A stretch of 52,768 nucleotides of DNA from Oscillospiraceae bacterium (GTDB lineage: Bacteria > Bacillota > Clostridia > Oscillospirales > Ruminococcaceae). Shown piece after piece: positions 43,803 through 52,768 of this stretch (positions are counted from its first letter, which is position 1; each line of letters begins with the position of its first letter). The position numbers and the translations under genes were made by a program. Location: contig JAFQUQ010000004.1 in assembly GCA_017408395.1 (NCBI GenBank), positions 1 to 52,768 of the forward strand, in the 5' to 3' direction. Under the pieces are notes generated by a model, which was given only the letters and a program-made list of their open reading frames with translations, was not told the origin of the DNA and made no database searches.

Positions 43803-45284
43803 ATGACAGGCTTGAAAAAGCTTATTTCATTGGCTTCGGCTGCTGCGCTTGCGCTTTCAATGTGCACAGTAAGTGTTTCAGCTTCCGAGGCATACGACCC
43901 TTATAACTACGACAGATGGGGCGACGCTATTTCCTCACAGGCAGGCTATACTGCCGACGGTTTCGTTGACGGAAATACCATCGGATGCGGCACAATGAAT
44001 GAACCTGCCGACATCTTCGTTTCACACGACGACCTTGTTTATATCGTGGATAAGGGAAACAACAGAATTATTGTAACTGACCTTGAGTTTAATCTCGTTA
44101 AGGTTATGGAAGACTTTAAACTCAACGGTGAGTCAAGTCCTCTTAAAAAGCCTACGGGTATTTTCGTAGACCGCTTCACAGACCTTATCTATATTGCCGA
44201 CAATGAAAACGGACGTGTTATCAAGTGTGACACAGACGGCAATATCCTTAAGGAATTCGGCAGACCTGAAAGTGAGCTTTACGACGCTGAGCTTACCTAC
44301 AACCCTAACAAGGTTCTCGTAGATAAGGCAGGAAATGTTTATATCGTTGTACGTTCTGTTACAAAGGGTGCGGTTATGTACAACAGCGACGGTAAATTTC
44401 TCGGCTTCTACGGTGCAAACCGTGTTGAACAGACTGCTGAAGTTCTTGCAAACGCATTCTGGAATCTGATTTCCACAGACGAACAGAGAGAGCGTACTGC
44501 AAAGAACACTCCTATCGGCTTCACAAACTTCGACATCGACGAGCTGGGCTTTATCTATACGGTTACTGAATCCACAGAAACCACAACCGACCTTGTAAAG
44601 AAGCTTAATCCGAGAGGCGACAACATCCTCGACTCCCTGGGTGCGGCTGATATGACATTCGGTGATATTCCCCCTGCTTATTACTCAATTTACGCTAAGA
44701 ACTCAAGCCTTACCGACATCGACCTCGGTCCTAACGGTGAGCTTAACATCCTCGACTTCCAGCACGGACGTATTTTCCAGTACGACAAGGAATGCTGGCT
44801 CCTGTTCATTATGGGCGGCACAGGCGAACAGCTTGGTACCTTCCGTTCAGCAACCGCTATCGAAAGCCATGATGACAAGCTTTACGTTGTGGACTCCCGT
44901 AAGAACGGCGTAACAATCTTTACAAGAACAACCTTCGGTGAGATCGTTACAGAGGCTGCTAATCTTTACAACGACGGTAAGTACGAGGAATCCCTTGAAC
45001 CCTGGAAGAGCGTTCTTAAGTATGACGGTAACTACCGCCGTGCTTACATCGGTATCGGCAACGCTCTGTTCAACAGATTTGAATACAAGGAGGCTATGGA
45101 ATATTTTGAAATTTCCATCAGCCGCGGCCGTTACAGCAGAGCCTTCGAAGGCTATCGTGATGAATGGCTCAAGGAAAACTTCACAGCTATTATGATAACA
45201 ATAATCGTTGTGGTTGTTGCATTCCTGGTGCTCGGTCACTTAAAGAAAAAAGGCAAGCTTAAATTTTTGAAAGGTGGTGCTTGA
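43803..45284 (+). CDS. Membrane-anchored NHL-repeat beta-propeller with TPR
   Basis: A 493-aa protein: signal peptide (LKKLISLASAAALALSMC), then NHL-type propeller blades (DLVYIVDKGNNRIIVTD, DLIYIADNENGRVIKCD, LYVVDSRKNGVTIF). A TPR pair follows at about 395-450 (ESLEPWKSVLKYDGNYRRAYIGIGNALF, YKEAMEYFEISISRGRYSRA). A C-terminal membrane helix (IMITIIVVVVAFLVLG) has a basic tail. The propeller would lie outside the membrane and may bind glycan or another surface protein. ATG 43803 follows AAAGGGTGA. It sits between permease pair 1 and the Yip1 gene with no promoter between. Confidence 0.85.
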   Translation: MTGLKKLISLASAAALALSMCTVSVSASEAYDPYNYDRWGDAISSQAGYTADGFVDGNTIGCGTMNEPADIFVSHDDLVYIVDKGNNRIIVTDLEFNLVKVMEDFKLNGESSPLKKPTGIFVDRFTDLIYIADNENGRVIKCDTDGNILKEFGRPESELYDAELTYNPNKVLVDKAGNVYIVVRSVTKGAVMYNSDGKFLGFYGANRVEQTAEVLANAFWNLISTDEQRERTAKNTPIGFTNFDIDELGFIYTVTESTETTTDLVKKLNPRGDNILDSLGAADMTFGDIPPAYYSIYAKNSSLTDIDLGPNGELNILDFQHGRIFQYDKECWLLFIMGGTGEQLGTFRSATAIESHDDKLYVVDSRKNGVTIFTRTTFGEIVTEAANLYNDGKYEESLEPWKSVLKYDGNYRRAYIGIGNALFNRFEYKEAMEYFEISISRGRYSRAFEGYRDEWLKENFTAIMITIIVVVVAFLVLGHLKKKGKLKFLKGGA

Positions 45285-45285
45285 T

Positions 45286-45915
45286 ATGCTGGATTTGACA
45301 CAGGGACAGTTCGTTAAACACGTTATTACGCACCCCTTTGAGGGATTTGAAGACCTCAGATGGAAAAAGAGCGGCTCAATGAAAATCGCAATCGTTATCG
45401 TGTGCCTTCTCTTCTTCCAGCAGGTAGCTTTCAGCCGTCTGTACGGCTTCCAGTATTACTCTGATTACGATAAAATTTTCAACATCGTACCGTATATCTT
45501 CCGAAGCTTCGTGCTTTTCGGTGTATGGGTAGTTGCAAACTGGGCAATGTGTACTCTCTTTGACGGAGAGGGCTCGATGAAGAACATCTTCATTTACAGT
45601 GCGTATGCCTTGATACCGTATATTTCAGGCTATCTCATAGGCACAGTTCTTTCGCACTTCCTTATTGAGGATGAATACATCTTCATTCAGGCATTTGAAA
45701 TCATAGGACTCTGCTGGAGCTTCGTTCTGGCAATTTCCGCAATGAAGGCTGTGCATCAGTTCAGCTTCGGCAAAACGATAGCCCTTATTCTTCTTACACT
45801 TGTGGCTATGGTCGCTATGCTGTTCCTTCTCGTACTCCTTCTCACATTATTCCAGCAGGTACTCATATTTGTATTCTCAATCTATACAGAGCTTTCTTAC
45901 AGACTGAGAGTTTAA
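45286..45915 (+). CDS. Yip1-family membrane protein
   Basis: A 209-aa integral membrane protein with about five hydrophobic segments and the Yip1 pattern HPFEGFEDLRWKKSGSMKIA, then FGVWVVANWAMCTLFDGEGSMKNIFIYSAYALIPY. It starts one base after the NHL gene stop with AAAGGTGG inside that gene. Bacterial Yip1 proteins are often encoded with NHL and DUF5696 proteins and sugar permeases; a role in assembling the complex is an inference. Confidence 0.85.
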   Translation: MLDLTQGQFVKHVITHPFEGFEDLRWKKSGSMKIAIVIVCLLFFQQVAFSRLYGFQYYSDYDKIFNIVPYIFRSFVLFGVWVVANWAMCTLFDGEGSMKNIFIYSAYALIPYISGYLIGTVLSHFLIEDEYIFIQAFEIIGLCWSFVLAISAMKAVHQFSFGKTIALILLTLVAMVAMLFLLVLLLTLFQQVLIFVFSIYTELSYRLRV

Positions 45916-45943
45916 ACTTAAATCGAAAAGTGGTGATAAATCA

Positions 45944-48220
45944 ATGCAGATTAAATTAAAGAAGATCCTCGCAGGCGTCTGCTGTCTGGCAATGATGTTC
46001 TCCCTTTGTGCAATCCCTGCTGTTTCTGAGGACGCACAGGCTGACACCGCTGCCGCAGAAGAGGCTGAGGAGGAGGCAAGGGACGAGGATGTCGTTATCC
46101 GTACCGAAGATGAGTGTATGGCTATGATGGAGCTCATCACAGAAAACGACAAGCTTGCTCTTTACCTTAACGATGACGAAGATACTATTGCACTCGTAGA
46201 TAAAAATACAGGCAAGATCTGGTGGCAGAACCCTATCAATGCGGACGCTTCCACAGGTAAAAAGGCTCAGATACAGGAGCTTAAAGCAGGTATGACCCTT
46301 ATCTACGGTGAGCCTTCCAAGAGAAGAACAACCACCCAGAACAGTAAAGTAAAGGGTAAGGTTAAATACAAGAAGACCTCCAACGGTCTTGAAGCAACAT
46401 ACAAGTTTGCTACCGCAGAGATCACGATTCCTGTTGTTTATACTCTTGAATCCGACCATCTCAAGCTTCACGTTGATACAAAGGCTATCACGGAAGAAAA
46501 CGCAGACAAGATCACAACAAATCTTGCTTTCATGACAACCTTCGGTGCTGCAACAGAAGAAGAAGAGGGCTACTTTGTAGTTCCTGACGGAAGCGGTGCA
46601 CTCATCAACTTCAACAACGGCAAGACAGGTCTTAAGGTTTATGAGGGTAAGGTTTACGGCGATGATATTACTGCCGTTTCACTTACAGCTCCCGCTGTTA
46701 CACAGCAGGTTTACCTCCCTATGTACGGTATCGTAAAGGGCAACAGCGGTATGATGGTAGTTGCTGACAAGGGTGACACCTGTGCAACCATCAACGCTTA
46801 CGTTGCAGGTCAGAACAAGACCAGCTACAATACCTGCTACTTTGATTTCGAGCTGAGAACCAACGACGAATACCTCATGGGCGGCGACGCTAACCCTCTT
46901 AAGGTATTTGAAAAGAGAGGTATCCTCGTTCCTGAAATCGAAGTAAGATACTATCCTGTATCAAACGACGACAAGGGCGATATTGACTATGTTGATATTG
47001 CTGATAAGTACAGGGATTACATCACAACAGAAGAATACGGCGTTACAAAGTCCGAAACTGTTGCTGAAAGCCCGCTCTACGTTGATTTCTACGGTGCTGT
47101 TATGAAGCAGGAGTCCGTTCTCGGCGTTCCTGTAACAATGCAGCATAAGGCTACAACCTTTGATGAGGCTCAGGATATTCTTGAGCAGCTCAATGCAGGC
47201 GGTGCTGACAATATCGTTGTAAACTACAATCAGTGGACAACTGCCGACATCAAGGAAAAGGTTGCGGATAAGGCTAAGCCTGCTTCAAAGCTTGGCGGCA
47301 AGTCTGCATTCAACGACCTTTTAAGCTACGCAGAAAGCAACAACGTTGATATTTACCCTGCTGTAGACAACCTCACATTCAGATCAAGCCTCGGCTACTG
47401 GACAATGACAAGCACAGCGGTAAGAGTATCAAACGCTTATTCCAGACAGCTTACATATGACCTTGCTTACGGTATCGAAAACAAGTTCTACGACGCTCTT
47501 TCACTTCTCTCTCCGAGAATGTATGAAAAGATGTTCGGAAATCTTGCTGACAGCTACAGCAAGTACGGTCTCACAAACATCTCCGTAGGCTCAGCTTCAA
47601 CTGCTATCTACGGTGACTACGGCAGAAATTCCGTATCAAGAGAAATGGCAAAGGGCATCCTTCAGGAAAACTACGCTCTCCTTGATTCAAAGGTAGGCTC
47701 CGTTCTTGCTGACGGTGCAAATGCTTACATTCTCCCATATGTAGACCACATTACAAACGTACCTCTCAATTCCAGTAAGTTTGATATTTTCGATCAGGAC
47801 ATTCCGTTCTATCAGATCGTTATGCACGGTCTCAAGTCCTACTCCACAACAGCTGTAAACGGCGACGCTCAGCTTGCTGAGATCATCCTCAAGGCTGTTG
47901 CTTCAGGCAGCAACCTCAGCTTTGACCTTATTGCCGACGAAGCAAACGAGCTTAAGGATACACGCTACGACGTTTACTACTACGCTGACGCTCAGTACTG
48001 GACAGACGACGCTGCAAGCTGCTATAAGTTTGCAAGCGAGATCCTCAGCGATGTTTCAGACAAGAAGATCGTTGAATACAACATCATTTCTGACGACGAG
48101 ATCGAAACTGTTTACGAAAACGGTACAAAGATCAGAGTAAACATTGCTGAAAGAAAAGTTGACAAGAACGGCAAGACTTACAGCCTGTACGATTACATCG
48201 GAAAGGAGGTCATAGGCTGA
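45944..48220 (+). CDS. DUF5696-type secreted protein
   Basis: A 758-aa protein with signal peptide (KKILAGVCCLAMMFSLC) and an acidic linker (ADTAAAEEAEEEARDED). The N-terminal half is a beta-rich domain (NDKLALYLNDDEDTIALVDK, IWWQNPI, GYFVVPDGSGALINFNNG). The C-terminal half looks like a TIM-barrel (ADNIVVNYNQWTTADIKEK, NVDIYPAVDNLTFRSSLGYW, GANAYILPYVDHITNVPL). I believe this is DUF5696. A substrate-binding or glycoside-hydrolase-like role is plausible but unproven. It lies in the middle of the locus, 28 bases after the Yip1 gene. Confidence 0.75.
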   Translation: MQIKLKKILAGVCCLAMMFSLCAIPAVSEDAQADTAAAEEAEEEARDEDVVIRTEDECMAMMELITENDKLALYLNDDEDTIALVDKNTGKIWWQNPINADASTGKKAQIQELKAGMTLIYGEPSKRRTTTQNSKVKGKVKYKKTSNGLEATYKFATAEITIPVVYTLESDHLKLHVDTKAITEENADKITTNLAFMTTFGAATEEEEGYFVVPDGSGALINFNNGKTGLKVYEGKVYGDDITAVSLTAPAVTQQVYLPMYGIVKGNSGMMVVADKGDTCATINAYVAGQNKTSYNTCYFDFELRTNDEYLMGGDANPLKVFEKRGILVPEIEVRYYPVSNDDKGDIDYVDIADKYRDYITTEEYGVTKSETVAESPLYVDFYGAVMKQESVLGVPVTMQHKATTFDEAQDILEQLNAGGADNIVVNYNQWTTADIKEKVADKAKPASKLGGKSAFNDLLSYAESNNVDIYPAVDNLTFRSSLGYWTMTSTAVRVSNAYSRQLTYDLAYGIENKFYDALSLLSPRMYEKMFGNLADSYSKYGLTNISVGSASTAIYGDYGRNSVSREMAKGILQENYALLDSKVGSVLADGANAYILPYVDHITNVPLNSSKFDIFDQDIPFYQIVMHGLKSYSTTAVNGDAQLAEIILKAVASGSNLSFDLIADEANELKDTRYDVYYYADAQYWTDDAASCYKFASEILSDVSDKKIVEYNIISDDEIETVYENGTKIRVNIAERKVDKNGKTYSLYDYIGKEVIG

Positions 48221-48221
48221 T

Positions 48222-49124
48222 ATGGCTAAAATGCATTTATCCTACGAAAAGAAAAAAGGCCTTTACGGCTATGGCTTCATTGCACTCTGGTTTATCGGTG
48301 CGCTGATGTTCTTCATTATCCCGGTGTGTCAGTCCTTCTACTACTCATTCAATGACGTTAAGCCTGAAACCGGTTATCTTGCAAAATCCTGGGTAGGTCT
48401 TGCAAACTACAAGAGAGCTTTTATGACCGACCCTACCTTCAGACAGAACCTTGTTACAGCTCTTGAGAATATGGCGTTCAACCTTCCTGTTATCATCATC
48501 TTCTCAATGTTCGTAGCAATCATCATCAACCAGAAGTTCAGAGGAAGAACATTTGCAAGAGCAGTATTCTTCATGCCTGTTATCATCGCAACAGGTCCTG
48601 TTTACGCAATCATCACAGGTAACCTCGATACAAACGGCAACAACAACGCTGAACAGTTCTCAACAATGTTTGAAACAGACATGGTTGACCAGCTTCTGGA
48701 ATTCGTAGGTATCTACGGTTTCGGTACAAAATTCACCGAGCTGCTGACAACGCTTACTTCCGACATCCTTAACCTCGTTTGGAAGTGCGGTATTCAGATC
48801 ATCATCTTCCTTTCAGCTTTACAGGGCATCCCTACATCTGCTAAGGAAGCCGCAGCTATCGAAGGTGCAACATCATGGGAATTCTTCTGGAAGATCACAC
48901 TTCCTTACGTTTCACCTATGATCCTCGTAAACATCGTTTACACAGTAATCGACGCATTTACAGACCCTACAAACGAAGTAATGATCCGTGTGCTTGACGT
49001 ACAGAGTGACTGGCAGTACGGTTACTCGGCTGCGCTGGCGTGGAGTTATTTCGGAATTATCCTTGCAGCTCTGGGTATTATCTTTGCGATAATGAACAAG
49101 CTTGTATGGTATGAAGGCGAATAA
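48222..49124 (+). CDS. Sugar ABC transporter permease, pair 2 (MalF type)
   Basis: A 300-aa permease with six membrane segments and EAA loop EAAAIEGATSWEFFWKITLPYVSPM. The start lies 1 base after the DUF5696 stop; AAAGGAGG is inside the upstream gene. It is the MalF-type half of a second channel distinct in sequence from pair 1. Confidence 0.92.
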   Translation: MAKMHLSYEKKKGLYGYGFIALWFIGALMFFIIPVCQSFYYSFNDVKPETGYLAKSWVGLANYKRAFMTDPTFRQNLVTALENMAFNLPVIIIFSMFVAIIINQKFRGRTFARAVFFMPVIIATGPVYAIITGNLDTNGNNNAEQFSTMFETDMVDQLLEFVGIYGFGTKFTELLTTLTSDILNLVWKCGIQIIIFLSALQGIPTSAKEAAAIEGATSWEFFWKITLPYVSPMILVNIVYTVIDAFTDPTNEVMIRVLDVQSDWQYGYSAALAWSYFGIILAALGIIFAIMNKLVWYEGE

Positions 49125-49139
49125 GGAGGCGGAGTAAAT

Positions 49140-50216
49140 ATGGCAGCAAACACAATGGTCTCCGGCTTCTTAAAGAAATTCAAGCCGGAAAAGAAATACA
49201 AGGAACCCAAGCTTACAAGAAGCGAGAAGAAGGAAAGATTCAAGAAGCGTCTTGAATCCCTTACTCCCGCAGAACAGAAGTACCTTAAGAGAAAGCAGTT
49301 TTTTGAAGCTGTATGGCCTGTTTTCAGAGCAGTAATTGTTTTCGGTCTTTGCTTCATCATTCTCTATCCTCTTATCTTCATGGTATCTTCCGCATTCCGT
49401 CCCCGTGCTGAAATGAACGACCCGACTATCATGTGGATCCCTAAGACATTCACTATGTCCAACATCAAGGACGCTATCAGGGCAATGGACTTCTGGAACA
49501 CACTCAAGAACACTCTTATTCTTAACATCGGCTGTTCACTTGTACAGGTTCTTACCTGTGCCCTCACAGGCTACGGCTTTGCACGATTCAAGTTCAAGGG
49601 CAAGAGCATACTTTTCTTCGTGGTAATCATGATGATCCTCGTTCCATCACAGATCATCCTTATCCCACAGTATATGTTCTTCCGTTACTTCAACCCACTG
49701 GGCATTTACAATATGATCACAGGCAACTACATTAACCTCATCAACACAGCGGTTACAATGTATTTCCCTGCATTTACCGCAAACGGTATCCGTGCAGGCC
49801 TGTTCATCTATCTGTTCAGACAGTCCTTCAGAGGACTTCCTAAGGAACTGGAAGATGCAGCTTATCTCGACGGCTGCTCACCATTCAGAACCTTCGTACA
49901 GGTTATGATACCAAACGCAGGTTCAACCTTCCTTACAGTATTCCTTCTTTCAGTTGTATGGTACTGGAACGACTACTATGTAAGTACATCCTTCTTTACC
50001 GACAACAGAACTATCGCCCTCATGCTCAAAAACCTCGATGCTAACCTCACACGAATAATCTTCGATAACGGTAACATTCAGGTTAACGTTCGTGAGCTTA
50101 TAGTATGGATGGAATCCGGCTGTCTGATTTCAATTACACCTATGCTGATTATGTACATACTCCTTCAGAAAAACTTCACCGAAGGTATTGCACGTTCAGG
50201 TCTTACAGGTATGTAA
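49140..50216 (+). CDS. Sugar ABC transporter permease, pair 2 (MalG type)
   Basis: A 358-aa permease with a long basic cytoplasmic N-terminus (about 1-60, KKFKPEKKYKEPKLTRSEKK) and six membrane segments; EAA loop EDAAYLDGCSPFRTFVQVMIPNAGS. Its RBS is AAGGAGG. It ends the membrane-protein part of the locus and is followed by an intrinsic terminator. Confidence 0.92.
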   Translation: MAANTMVSGFLKKFKPEKKYKEPKLTRSEKKERFKKRLESLTPAEQKYLKRKQFFEAVWPVFRAVIVFGLCFIILYPLIFMVSSAFRPRAEMNDPTIMWIPKTFTMSNIKDAIRAMDFWNTLKNTLILNIGCSLVQVLTCALTGYGFARFKFKGKSILFFVVIMMILVPSQIILIPQYMFFRYFNPLGIYNMITGNYINLINTAVTMYFPAFTANGIRAGLFIYLFRQSFRGLPKELEDAAYLDGCSPFRTFVQVMIPNAGSTFLTVFLLSVVWYWNDYYVSTSFFTDNRTIALMLKNLDANLTRIIFDNGNIQVNVRELIVWMESGCLISITPMLIMYILLQKNFTEGIARSGLTGM

Positions 50217-50236
50217 ACACAGCCTTACAAAGAGTT

Positions 50237-50270
50237 ATCGGGGCAGCTTAAAAGGCTGTCCCGATTTTTA
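50237..50270 (+). terminator. Intergenic terminator before the GH95 gene
   Basis: ATCGGGGCAGC pairs with GCTGTCCCGAT (one G-T wobble, 7-nt loop) and is followed by TTTTTATTTT. Only 24 bases separate it from the GH95 start, leaving no room for a separate promoter. Confidence 0.85.
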
Positions 50271-50294
50271 TTTTAAATTAAAGGAGCAAATCCT

Positions 50295-52559
50295 ATGAAT
50301 AAATCAGAACTTTTATGGTATAAACAGCCTGCGGAAAACTGGGACCAGGCTCTTCCCGTGGGCAGCGGCAGAATAGGCGGTATGATTTTCGGCAGAGTAA
50401 ACGATGAGCTTATCCAGCTTAACGAGGATTCCATCTGGTCGGGCGGCTTCCGTTACAGAAACAACTCCAAGGCCTACGATAACCTTGAAAAAATGCGTAC
50501 CCTTATCCGTGAGGGCAAGACTAAAGAAGCAGAGGACCTGTGCGGCGACGCTTTTTACGGCACAAACGAAAATCAGCGTCACTACCAGCCTCTGGGCGAC
50601 CTTCACATCTGGCAGAGCACAGGTGATGTTACAGATTACAAGCGTACCCTTGACCTTTCAACGGCGGTTTCAACGGTAGAGTTTACATCTGACGGCGTAA
50701 ACTATAAGCGTGAGGTTTTTATTTCCTACCCCGATAACGTTATGGCGGTTTACTTTACAGCAAGCGAAAAGGGTAAGATAAACTTTGTTTCCGTAATCGA
50801 CGGCAAGGACGACAATTACGACAAGAACGAAGCTTACGACGAAAACACCCTCCTCTTTACAATGTCCGACGGTATTCCTTATGCCGCAGTTGTGTCCGTT
50901 TCATCAGAGGGCGGCACAGCAAAGACCGACGCTAACCGTATAAAGGTTGAAAACGCAGACAGCGCATTGCTTGTGCTTGCCTGCCAGACCTCTTACAGAA
51001 CGGGCGATTACGAAAACTTAGCAAAATGTCAGGCGAAAAAGGCACTGAGAACAGGTGCGGAGAAGCTTAAGGAACGTCACATTGCAGATTATAAAAAGCT
51101 TTACGACCGCTGTGATTTTAAGCTTAACGACAACAGCGGCGGCAATTCCGAAAAGCCTACCGATGAAAGATTAAAGCTTGTCCGTGAGGGCGGCAAGGAT
51201 AACAAGCTGGTTGAGATGTACTTCAATTTCTCACGCTACCTTATGATTGCAGGCTCAAGAGAGGGTACGCTTCCGCTTAATTTACAGGGCATATGGAACA
51301 AGGATATGTGGCCTGCGTGGGGCGGCAAGTACACCATAAATATCAACACCGAAATGAACTACTGGGGCGCAGAGATACAGAACCTTCCTGAGTGCCACAC
51401 GGCGCTGTTTGACCATATCGAGCGTATGAGAGAAAACGGCAGAGTTACCGCAAGGGAAATGTACCGCTGCAAGGGCGCTGTTTGTCATCACAACACCGAC
51501 ATCTGGGGCGATACCGCACCGCAGGATAAATGGCTGCCGGGTACTCTCTGGTCAATGGGACTTGCGTGGCTGTGCCTGCATATTTACGAGCACTATCTTT
51601 TCACAGGCGACAAGGACTTCCTTGCTGAAAAGTACGACACCTTAAAGGAAGCGGCGGAATTTTTCGTTGACTATCTTATTGAGGACGACAAGGGCAGACT
51701 TATAACAAGTCCATCCGTTTCCCCCGAAAACACATACATCACCAAGGACGGCGCATACGGTACTATCTGTCAGGGTCCGTCAATGGACAGCCAGATTTTG
51801 AACTGTCTGTTCAAAGCGGTGTATGAGTCTGCGGATATTTTAGGCATCGACAAGGATTTTGCCGACAAGGTGCGTGAAATGCGTTCAAGACTGCCTGAGC
51901 CTGAAATCGGACAGTACGGTCAGATTATGGAATGGGCGGAGGATTACGATGAAGCAGAGCCGGGACATCGTCACATTTCACAGCTTTTTGCGCTCTATCC
52001 TGCCGACATCATCTCTAAACACAACACCCCTGTTCTTGCAGATGCGGCTGTTGCGACCTTAAACAGACGACTTTCCCACGGCGGCGGTCACACAGGCTGG
52101 TCGAGAGCGTGGATAATCAATATGTGGGCAAGACTCTACAACGGCGAAAAGGTAGGGGAGAACGTGAGAGCGCTCCTTTCCAACTCCACCAACCCCAATA
52201 TGTTCGATATGCATCCTCCTTTCCAGATCGACGGAAACTTCGGCGGCGGTGCAGGTATCGCAGAAGCCGTTTTACAGAGCCACAGCGGCGAGATAAGCTT
52301 CATCCCTGCTGTACCGTCCGAATGGTCGGAAGGCAGCGTAAAGGGCATTATCGCAAGAGGCGGCTTTGAAATAAGCTTTGACTGGCAGGACGGCAAGGTT
52401 AAAAATGCCGTGATAATTTCAAAGTGCGGCAACCCCTGCACAATTTACGGTAATGCAAACGTAAAATGCGGCGGCGCAGATGTTGCTGTAAACAATGCAG
52501 ACGGACAGACAAGCTTTGCAACCGAAAAGGGTGCGGCTTACGAAATTTGCTTTATGTAA
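50295..52559 (+). CDS. GH95 family glycoside hydrolase (alpha-L-fucosidase type)
   Basis: GH95 enzymes are inverting alpha-1,2-L-fucosidases or alpha-L-galactosidases. The 754-aa protein has no signal peptide and should act in the cytosol on imported oligosaccharides. N-terminal beta domain LPVGSGRIGGMIFGRVNDELIQLNEDSIW; the catalytic (alpha/alpha)6 region has NINTEMNYW (349-357), EWAEDYDEAEPGHRHISQL with likely acid Glu546, and HPPFQIDGNFGGGAGI with Asp646. AAGGAG precedes the ATG. Its transcription must pass the terminator at 50237-50270. Together with the transporter it suggests uptake of fucosylated plant (for example xyloglucan or pectin) or host glycans. Confidence 0.9.
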   Translation: MNKSELLWYKQPAENWDQALPVGSGRIGGMIFGRVNDELIQLNEDSIWSGGFRYRNNSKAYDNLEKMRTLIREGKTKEAEDLCGDAFYGTNENQRHYQPLGDLHIWQSTGDVTDYKRTLDLSTAVSTVEFTSDGVNYKREVFISYPDNVMAVYFTASEKGKINFVSVIDGKDDNYDKNEAYDENTLLFTMSDGIPYAAVVSVSSEGGTAKTDANRIKVENADSALLVLACQTSYRTGDYENLAKCQAKKALRTGAEKLKERHIADYKKLYDRCDFKLNDNSGGNSEKPTDERLKLVREGGKDNKLVEMYFNFSRYLMIAGSREGTLPLNLQGIWNKDMWPAWGGKYTININTEMNYWGAEIQNLPECHTALFDHIERMRENGRVTAREMYRCKGAVCHHNTDIWGDTAPQDKWLPGTLWSMGLAWLCLHIYEHYLFTGDKDFLAEKYDTLKEAAEFFVDYLIEDDKGRLITSPSVSPENTYITKDGAYGTICQGPSMDSQILNCLFKAVYESADILGIDKDFADKVREMRSRLPEPEIGQYGQIMEWAEDYDEAEPGHRHISQLFALYPADIISKHNTPVLADAAVATLNRRLSHGGGHTGWSRAWIINMWARLYNGEKVGENVRALLSNSTNPNMFDMHPPFQIDGNFGGGAGIAEAVLQSHSGEISFIPAVPSEWSEGSVKGIIARGGFEISFDWQDGKVKNAVIISKCGNPCTIYGNANVKCGGADVAVNNADGQTSFATEKGAAYEICFM

Positions 52560-52600
52560 TGCATTAACGGGCGGAATCAATTTCCACCCGAAAAGTCAAA

Positions 52601-52621
52601 GACGGCACAAAACGTGCCGTC
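52601..52621 (+). terminator. Hairpin after the GH95 gene
   Basis: An 8-bp stem GACGGCAC/GTGCCGTC with loop AAAAC, 41 bases after the stop. There is no T-run, so it may slow or end transcription or protect the 3' end. Confidence 0.45.
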
Positions 52622-52627
52622 TCAGGC

Positions 52628-52768
52628 TGTAGAAAAAGGTGCAACGATATGTTATAATGCACAAATTTAGGGGACGCCCTCTCTTGCAGGGCGTCCCCTC
52701 TTCAAAAACAGTCCACTGGACTGTTTTTGAATTCACCCCTTGCGGAGCGCCTCTAAGGCAAGGAATTT
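52628..52768. repeat. Right copy of terminal inverted repeat (141 bp)
   Basis: Exact reverse complement of 1-141, with the same three hairpins. On the plus strand it carries TGTTATAAT pointing out of the window. Confidence 0.8.

Noticed and set aside
1-52768. Terminal inverted repeats as ends of a linear plasmid or a large transposon
   Set aside because: The interior holds core chromosomal genes (recA, nrdD, dtd, tadA) and no replication, telomere or transposase gene; an assembly break at a repeat explains the ends better.

Overview
The window looks like a chromosomal contig from an anaerobic, polysaccharide-using gut or rumen Firmicute of the Ruminococcus / Oscillospiraceae type. This is inferred from gene content, not from a marker gene: an oxygen-sensitive NrdDG ribonucleotide reductase, a GH94 cellobiose-phosphorylase-type enzyme, a GH5-type lipoprotein, a type I pullulanase, a GH95 fucosidase-type enzyme, a CotH-domain lipoprotein, an NPxTG-anchored surface protein, and ABC sugar permeases without a dedicated ATPase. 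There are no rRNA, tRNA, CRISPR, phage or transposase genes.

Layout. 1-6.9 kb: carD-type regulator with a small Cys-rich partner, then hflX behind a leader peptide and attenuator, then recA-recX. 6.3-14.4 kb: MaoC-type protein, rfbB, rlmB-type methyltransferase, a large P-type-ATPase-like membrane protein, and a two-gene secreted/CotH operon. 14.5-21.8 kb: TatD, MATE, a RibD/DHFR-like reductase, the GH5-type lipoprotein and a TIM-barrel protein. 21.8-28 kb: dtd-nrdG-nrdD facing a Crp-type regulator, with paired NrdR-like boxes between them, then pullulanase. 28.8-36.3 kb: GH94 enzyme, a TadA-GNAT fusion, a second GNAT, a DUF1016 nuclease, mtnA and an MTA/SAH-deaminase-like amidohydrolase. 36.6-52.6 kb: an abundant-looking surface protein, then an eight-gene carbohydrate locus. 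That locus holds a CBM-fused binding protein, two permease pairs, NHL/TPR, Yip1 and DUF5696 proteins, and a cytoplasmic GH95 enzyme behind an internal terminator.

The most unusual content is non-coding. Five copies of an approximately 800-bp quasi-palindromic element (1111-1920, 5512-6317, 15278-16134, 18390-19192, 27938-28772) are each built as a string of hairpins. Their stems show compensatory changes between copies, and the main tips fit GCGNAGC or GCGNRAGC, the sequence class of very stable GNA/GNRA loops. Four of the five copies lie between convergent genes, and four flanking genes end on stop codons supplied by the element's own termini. Copy 5 has lost most of the standard core and instead holds a complete small transcription unit (promoter, RBS, 20-codon ORF, terminator) for the peptide MCNIFTSLCEALKSFFSFCA.

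Three carbohydrate promoters (pullulanase, GH94, ABC locus) carry a CG-centred palindrome inside the -35/-10 spacer, which suggests a shared LacI/CcpA-type regulator. The window ends in a perfect 141-bp inverted repeat, most simply read as a dispersed repeat that stopped the assembly. All calls come from reading the sequence; no database search or folding program was run.
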